A stretch of DNA of 64,000 nt from Telopea speciosissima (Eukaryota > Streptophyta > Magnoliopsida > Proteales > Proteaceae): contig NC_057925.1 in assembly GCF_018873765.1 (NCBI RefSeq), positions 8,939,568 to 9,003,567 of the forward strand, written 5' to 3'. Both the position numbers and the translations under genes were made by a program. Positions 59,183 through 64,000 of the stretch are shown here, piece by piece (position 1 is the first letter of the stretch; every line of letters starts with the position of its first letter). The notes beneath the pieces were generated by a model. The model searched no databases. It worked only from the letters and a program-made list of their open reading frames with translations, and was not told the origin of the DNA.

Positions 59183-61270
59183 CGTGCTCATTCTGGCCAT
59201 GGTGGTCGCTTCCAATAGCATGCTAATCGCCTATGGTGTTCTATTTGTAGTCAGACCAATCATAATGCGACCACTTGTTACTACAGGTTACCAACTCAGT
59301 ATGGATACCCCCACCTACCTTAACCCAATTTCCCCTCCCCAACAAGCCCACCACCCATTAATCCAACCCTCCTCTCCTCCCTACCCCCATCATACCCGCA
59401 CCCATAAAAACCCCTCCACCGCCCTCACATGATACTCCAACATGGGTGCCACACATCATATCACACTGGATCTTCATTCTCTTTCCTCCTTCGGTGGCTA
59501 CAGTGGCAACGATCAACTCCACGTTTGTAACGGTAAGGGTCTTCCTATCTCTAGTATTGGTAATTCTACTATTCCTTCTCTCTCTCTCTCTTCCAGTTAT
59601 TCTTTTAATTTGTGTGATATTCTTCATATTCCTTCCATCACCAAACACCTTTTATCCATTCAATGTTTTGCATGTGATAATGGTGTGTTTTTTGAGTTTC
59701 CCCCTTTTCATTTTTTTTTTTTATGAAGGATCAAGTCACCAAGAAAATTCTGCTATCTAGTCTAAGTAGTAGAGTCTTTACACTCTATCCACCCTGTCTA
59801 CTTCCTCTCCCAACGCCAATGTAACGACTCTCTGTTGATCATTGGCACCAACAATGAGGTCATCCTCATAATGGTCTTCTCAAGTCAAGATTGTGATTCT
59901 GTAAATTCCGATAATATTTCCAATGAAAATGAATGGGATAAATATACAAAGGTGGAGCAATTATCTCCATAATTTAATGAATGGATCCTATTCTAATTCC
60001 TAAAATAGCTCAATGGATATGTACAATGAGTCAACACTAATCTTATCTAATGAAGACAGCCTTACGCTCCAATATAGACAGCTACGCTTCAATATAGACA
60101 GCTAACAGTAGGAGTCAATAACCTCCCATGTCTGTCGTTTAAGCTTTGGTCTCTTTGTAGTGCTTTCCAATTGGGAGAAACACATTCTAGAAGTTTTTTT
60201 TTCAATTATTAGATTTAATTCATAGTGATGTATTGGGTCCCTCTCCACTCAGTTTGTTAATGGTCATTATTACTTTGTAATTTTCGTTGACGATAATACT
60301 AGATTCATTTTCTTTTATCGAATTGCATTAAAATCTGATGTGTTTGATGTCGTTCATAAATTTCAAGCTTTGGTTGAGCAGAAATTCTCCTGCAAAATAA
60401 AGTCCATCCAAATGGATTAGGGTGGGGAATATCGATCACTTCCTCATTTTTTACTAAAACTCGGTATTTCCCATCATTTATCATATCCCCATCCTCATGA
60501 GTAGCACGGATTTGTTGAGTGTTGGCATCGCCACATTGTGGAAACTGGCCTATCCCTCTTTGCTCATGCATCTGTCCCCCAGTGCTATTGACAATTGCGT
60601 TTGAAACCGTGATTTTCTCATTAATCGTATGCCTGCTAAATTTTCTAACTGTGTCACACCTTTTCAATTAGTGCATCATAAATCACCAGATTATACTTTT
60701 CTTAAGTTTTTTGGTTGTCTCTGTTACCCTTGTTTCTGTCCCTATAATTAACACAAGCTAGACTATAGGTCCACACCCTGTGTCTTCCTTGGTTATAACC
60801 CCTTTCATACGGGCTATCGTTGTTTAGACCTCTCCACCAATAGAACTTACATCACTCGTTGCATTCGCTTTGATTGAGACTATTTTTCCATTTGCTTCCT
60901 CACCTCCTTCAGTCCCTTCTCCCACATCTACACCATTTTACTCATCAATTGCCTAGGCAACAACTCCCACTAGGGTGTCTCCATCGGTCCCTCCCCCTCC
61001 TTCCTATTGCCCTTACCTGCACCATTTTCTCATCCCACTCACTATCCACTGTCCACGTCATCTAGTTCTCCCTCCCCCACTACACCGATTTCATCTCCCT
61101 TAGCATCTCAATGCTCCACCCCCCAGGTATCTCTCACTCCCCTGTGCTATGAACTCATACACTTTAGAATCTATAAAATTCATCAATCCCAGCCATACCC
61201 TCAGCTATATCGCCCTCCCTAATGGGCCTACAACTTCTCTCTTCCACCCTTGCATTGTCACCATCCCTGC
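59183..61270 (+). pseudogene. Old copia: zinc knuckle, protease, integrase remnants
   Basis: Plus-strand words in order: CSICSQTNHNATTCYYR-like zinc knuckle; MGATHHITLDLHSLSSF and DILHIPSITKHLLSIQ (protease/GAG-pre-integrase, frame 59442-59726); WHQRLGHP-like sequence near 59840; HYYFVIFVDD and KFQALVEQKFSCKIKSIQ (integrase core near 60250-60420); and VFLGYNPFHTGYRCLDLSTNRTYITR (integrase C-terminus near 60780-60870). A Pro/Ser-rich linker follows. Stops and frame changes are frequent. Confidence 0.65.
59900..60107 (-). mobile_element. Possible solo LTR or small insertion inside the old copia
   Basis: The integrase similarity is interrupted here. On the minus strand the segment reads TGTTAGCTGTCTATATTG ... 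GGAATTTACA, LTR-like TG...CA ends. A direct subrepeat CAATATAGACAGCTA occurs twice (60070-60105). The flanking pentamers GATTC and GTAGG do not match, so the borders are uncertain. Confidence 0.35.
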
Positions 61271-61319
61271 CCCTCCCCCACGCATTCACTAGATGCAATT
61301 GTACTCTCATATGAATCCT

Positions 61320-62060
61320 ATCCCTCTACCTAGGTTATTGCTTTACTTGCCAAGCTTGTCGTGGAGTTCTCAATCAAGGACCTGGGTCCATTACATTTTT
61401 TTTTTGGCCATTGAAGTAGTATCACAATCTAAAGGCCTCTTGTTATCCTAGTCACATTATACTCATGATCTTCTCCATTGGGTTGGTATGACTGACTGTA
61501 AATCTGTGTTTACCCTTATGGCTACCACTCCACCAATATCAAATTTAGGGGGTGCGCCCATGTATGATCCCACCCAATGCATCTCTCCAAGCCTTTTCTG
61601 ATGCAGATTGGTCGGGGCAGCAATACTGATCGTCGATCCACAGGGGGCCATACTATCTTTCTTGGACCAAATCACATTTTTTGGTCTTCTAGAAAGCAGA
61701 AGACTATTGCATGGTCCTCTACTGGAGCAGAATATAAGTCTCTCACTAATGCTTTAGCCGAACTCGATCATATGGTTAGAATTCCTCTTTTAGAAACTGG
61801 GTTTTTCCCTCTGTGGTCCCCCCGATCTTGTGGTGTGATAACACTGGTGCCACCTATCTCTCCACCAAAATGGTGTTTCATGCCCGTAAACATGTTGAGA
61901 TAGATTTTCACTGCGTTCATGAGTGTGTTGCAAATCATCAATTATCAGTGTAGTTTAACTCCACCACTAATCAACTTGTCGATGTTTTCACAAAGACATT
62001 GTCAATGATATGTTTTCAATTCTTGCATGAAAAATTAAAGGTTCGGTCTTCTCCACCTCC
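61320..62060 (+). pseudogene. Old copia: RT end and RNase H remnant
   Basis: FSIKDLGPLHYF (near 61360) marks the C-terminal RT region; the catalytic YVDD part is missing, so most of RT is deleted between about 61270 and 61330. RNase H follows with DADWSG-like sequence near 61600, then [31 protein letters not shown] and [14 protein letters not shown] (frame 61577-61903), with stops downstream. Confidence 0.65.
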
Positions 62061-62072
62061 AACTTGAGGGGG

Positions 62073-62248
62073 TGTATTAACCGTTCTAGGATTCCTTTTA
62101 ATCTAGGCAACTCTTTGCATAGTTCTTTGAGTTGAACTAGGATTCTATCAATCTCTTTATCTTTGTATAGATCAACTACGGTTATAAGTCCAATATCTTG
62201 TAAGTATATATACATATATTTTCTCCCTTGGAGATCAAATCAATAACA
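62073..62248 (+). repeat. Probable 3' LTR of the old copia
   Basis: A PPT-like AACTTGAGGGGG (62061-62072) directly precedes TGTATTAACCGTTC. A TG...CA unit ending in ATCAATAACA at 62248 would be 176 bp. No 5' partner exists in the window to confirm the ends. Confidence 0.5.
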
Positions 62249-62487
62249 TAGATAGCAATTTCAGATTTATCAAGGTGACAAAGAATTCACTTACGCATCC
62301 TTACAATCCCTATACGGTCATTGATATATCACAATTCCAGTGACTTATTTTATTTTTTGGATTCTTATATATGGCGGCGGGGAAGGTTTCCTTTTTTGTC
62401 ACTTGAAGGACTGATAAAGCAAAAGAAAGGAAAGTTGATGGGTATCACCCCACTCCTGTTTTGTTTCACAAATATTTTCTAGTGATT
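62249..62487. other. Intron sequence, no feature
   Basis: Ordinary non-coding DNA between the old copia LTR and the duplicated ankyrin fragment. Confidence 0.4.
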
Positions 62488-62530
62488 AAAGAGAAAACTG
62501 CGGCATGTAAGGGTATCAGACCATATCCCA
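62488..62530 (-). pseudogene. Duplicated fragment of an ankyrin exon
   Basis: The minus strand reads PLHAAVFS-type codons (CTTACATGCCGCAGTTTTCTCT). This matches the end of the exon at 62753-62800 (CTTTACATGCCGCAGTATTCTCT, ALHAAVFSKST). It lies in the intron on the far side of the hairpin and lacks the splice donor. Confidence 0.5.
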
Positions 62531-62531
62531 G

Positions 62532-62665
62532 CATATCCATTCTCTTTCTATATTTGCCATTGCTTGAGCATCAAGCATGCAATCTTTTGACAACTCATTA
62601 TCTTCCTCAAGAGATTGCATGCTTGATGCTCAAGCAATGACAAATATAAAAAGAGAATGGATATG
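62532..62665. repeat. Near-perfect 55-bp inverted repeat (hairpin)
   Basis: Arm 1 (62532-62586), containing TGCTTGAGCATCAAGCATGC, is the reverse complement of arm 2 (62611-62665) with only about two or three mismatches; the loop is about 24 nt. Either a small foldback MITE or a small-RNA precursor. It lies in the ankyrin-gene intron about 90 bp after the exon end. Confidence 0.8.
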
Positions 62666-62752
62666 GTATGATAAAGGGAGTCTCACCCATCAGTGGCCTT
62701 GAGGATCATTTAGAAATAGCATTTTCTTCATTAGAGTTTTAGACACTCATAC

Positions 62753-63673
62753 CTGTGCTTTTAGAGAATACTGCGGCATGTAAAGCAGTCTGACCCATCG
62801 GGCCAACAACATTGTTCCTCCCACCTGCGGTAAGGATTTTTTCTATAATACGGACAAACCCGCCTTCAGCAACCAGGTACAACGGGCTCCCACCTTTGGT
62901 ATTGACAACAAGGACAACCTATTCACAGTCCAGATCCAGTAGGTGGAATGCCACATCCTCGTGTTTGCTTCGTAACGCTTCATGAAGAGCAATGCTGCCA
63001 TCATGGTTTTGAGTTTTCCATATAGGCATTGAAGGACATTCTGATGATGTTATCTGATCAGTTACTATATCTCCTCTTCTGATGATCTGTTGGTTTTGAG
63101 TTCTCCATATTGGAGGACGTGAAGGCCTTTCCCCTTCCTCAGCTTCTTTTAGAGACCTCTCTAAAATTATATCATCTCCTTCAGTTCCACTATTTCTAGA
63201 GCTTTCAGTACTTTGAGAACTTTGAAGACGAGGCTGGAGCTGCTTGAAGAAATCAGTAAGGAGTTCGACGACGCCAAGGTAACCAGCCCTGGCAGCAATA
63301 TGAAGTGAGTTGTCTACTCTCTTGTTTTGATGATATACAAGGGAAGGGCAAGGCCTAAGAAGTGGGTTGTCCCCACAAATGCTTTATATCCAAACCTCGC
63401 TGCTCTGTGCAGGCAATTGTTTTTCTCGTGTGTCAAACAGAGGAGATAGCGTCTAAGCCTCTCTTTCCTCTCCTCGGATTCTGTATCTGAGGATACGTTT
63501 AACTCCTCAGAGATTTCATTTGAGGATAGATAATGAGCATCTCTTGCTGCCGCTGCCTTGTAGAGTCTTGGACTCATATGACTCTCCATTCCCTGATTCC
63601 TGCATTTAGAAGAAAATGCCTCTTTTAAAGGAATAGTATCTCCTCCATTTCTCTGCCAGGCCCGATTTTCCAT
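62753..63673 (-). pseudogene. Ankyrin gene first exon block
   Basis: It starts MENRAWQRNGGDTIPLKEAF (63673) with an inner M at MESHMSPRLYKAAAARDAHY. The next part is rich in E/R (SEERKERLRRYLLCLTHE) and leads into NCLHRAARFGYKAF. A frame change near 63410 is needed to reach NSLHIAARAGYLGVVELL, an acidic Ser-rich linker, DGSIALHEALRSKHEDVAFHLL, a TAG at 62919-62921, then GGSPLYLVAEGGFVRIIE and GQTALHAAVFSKST before the donor at 62753. About four ankyrin repeats are recognisable. Confidence 0.7.
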
Positions 63674-63701
63674 TCTAGTGCCTCTAATAAAGGGGTGGAT
63701 C

Positions 63702-63975
63702 TAGGATGTAAATGGATAACCAAATCCGAATCGATCCTGTCCGTTAGGGCATCCGTATTCGAAAAAATCCGAATACTTAATAATAAAAATTAAATAAATA
63801 ATGAGATTTTGAAGATTCAATAGGTTTAGAATATGATGAAAAGAGAATCGATCTAAGAGATATGGATTGACACTGGGAGGGAGATGTAACGGATGGTCAA
63901 AATCGAATCGAATCCGTTTAGAGTATCCTAATTGGTGAATATCCCGATCACATTCCGTAAAATCGTTACATCCTA
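63702..63975. mobile_element. hAT-like MITE just upstream of the ankyrin start codon
   Basis: Termini TAGGATGTAAATGGATAACC (left) and TAGGATGTAACGATTTTACG (right, reverse-complemented). The direct repeat GTGGATC flanks it at 63695-63701 and 63976-63982. The interior has ATCCGAAT-type repeated words in both orientations. It sits 28 bp upstream of the ATG at 63673, hence in the 5' UTR or promoter. Confidence 0.75.
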
Positions 63976-64000
63976 GTGGATCCACCGGTAGAGTGTTCCG

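Larger units (their letters stand above)
53940..62248 (+). mobile_element. Old Ty1/copia element, plus strand, 5'-truncated and split
   Basis: Gag-like sequence at about 53945-54370 is followed, after the inserted minus-strand copia (54376-59177), by zinc knuckle, protease, integrase, a mostly lost RT, RNase H, PPT and a 3' LTR, all on the plus strand. No 5' LTR was found; the gag begins abruptly near 53940. Numerous stops and frameshifts show it is old. It lies in the intron of the ankyrin gene in opposite orientation. Confidence 0.75.
51845..63673 (-). pseudogene. ACD6-like ankyrin-repeat/PGG-domain gene, disrupted, with TE-filled intron
   Basis: Three exonic blocks on the minus strand fit one gene: 63673-62753 (N-terminus and first ankyrin repeats), 53249-52702 (further ankyrin repeats) and 52456-51845 (PGG transmembrane domain). 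Splice-like borders are AAGCACAG/GTATGAG at 62753, TATGAG/ATTGCC at 53249 and GTACAG/GTACTT at 52702. The family includes membrane proteins acting in plant defence and cell death (ACD6 type). The intron 62752-53250 holds nested copia elements. Damage: a frame change near 63410, TAG at 62919-62921, and frame changes near 53112 and 53018. Sequencing error cannot be excluded, but the sum suggests a pseudogene. It could also be two adjacent gene fragments rather than one. Confidence 0.7.

Overview
The window looks like nuclear DNA of a flowering plant. It is AT-rich and intron-rich, carries a calcium-dependent protein kinase with a plant-type exon layout and an ankyrin/PGG-domain gene, and is otherwise mostly plant transposable elements (Ty3/gypsy chromovirus, Ty1/copia, L1-type LINEs with an RNase H tail, hAT-like and other MITEs). 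I cannot name the species. There is one 100-base N gap at 50424-50523.

Regions. 1-7160 is non-coding apart from a possible 5' leader of a gene leaving the left edge; it holds a hAT-like MITE (816-1540), a copia-like LTR (2237-2572), a GTTCTCTG-type MITE and a tandem duplication. 7161-10331 is a 5'-truncated LINE interrupted by a hAT-like MITE (8426-8946). 10340-21570 is repeat-rich and gene-poor: a gypsy-type LTR remnant with a 24-bp tandem repeat, two more LINE ends, MITEs and short duplications. 21579-35200 is a complete LTR retrotransposon on the minus strand, with a 5-bp target-site duplication CCAGC, LTRs of about 2.89 kb, PBS, PPT and a chromodomain-type pol. Between its PBS and gag it carries a plus-strand transcription-unit-like region whose ORF resembles the plant-transposon-associated protein family. 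It sits in the leader/gag of another gypsy-type element (35206-35743).

38191-41730 is the one apparently intact host gene: an eight-exon CDPK (530 aa) on the minus strand. 42300-50300 is intergenic with microsatellites, duplications and MITE remnants. 50524-63673 is an ACD6-like ankyrin/PGG locus. The 3' end (51845-53249) and 5' end (62753-63673) of a minus-strand gene are separated by a roughly 9.5-kb intron holding a nested pair of copia elements: an old plus-strand copy (about 53940-62248) split by a young minus-strand copy (54376-59177, TSD GTGGG). The ankyrin gene carries frameshifts and a stop, so it is called a pseudogene. An inverted copy of its first exon lies just beyond its 3' end, beside the assembly gap.

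Most unusual observations: (1) several very short insertions of about 14-21 nt made only of a LINE-like 3' tail plus poly(A), each flanked by 11-18-bp target-site duplications; (2) the antisense gene-like unit in the chromovirus leader; (3) a near-perfect 55-bp inverted-repeat hairpin in the ankyrin intron; (4) a copia element whose LTRs end TG...TA with a perfect TSD; (5) four hAT-like MITEs with related termini, three of which have internal short repeats of different sequence.
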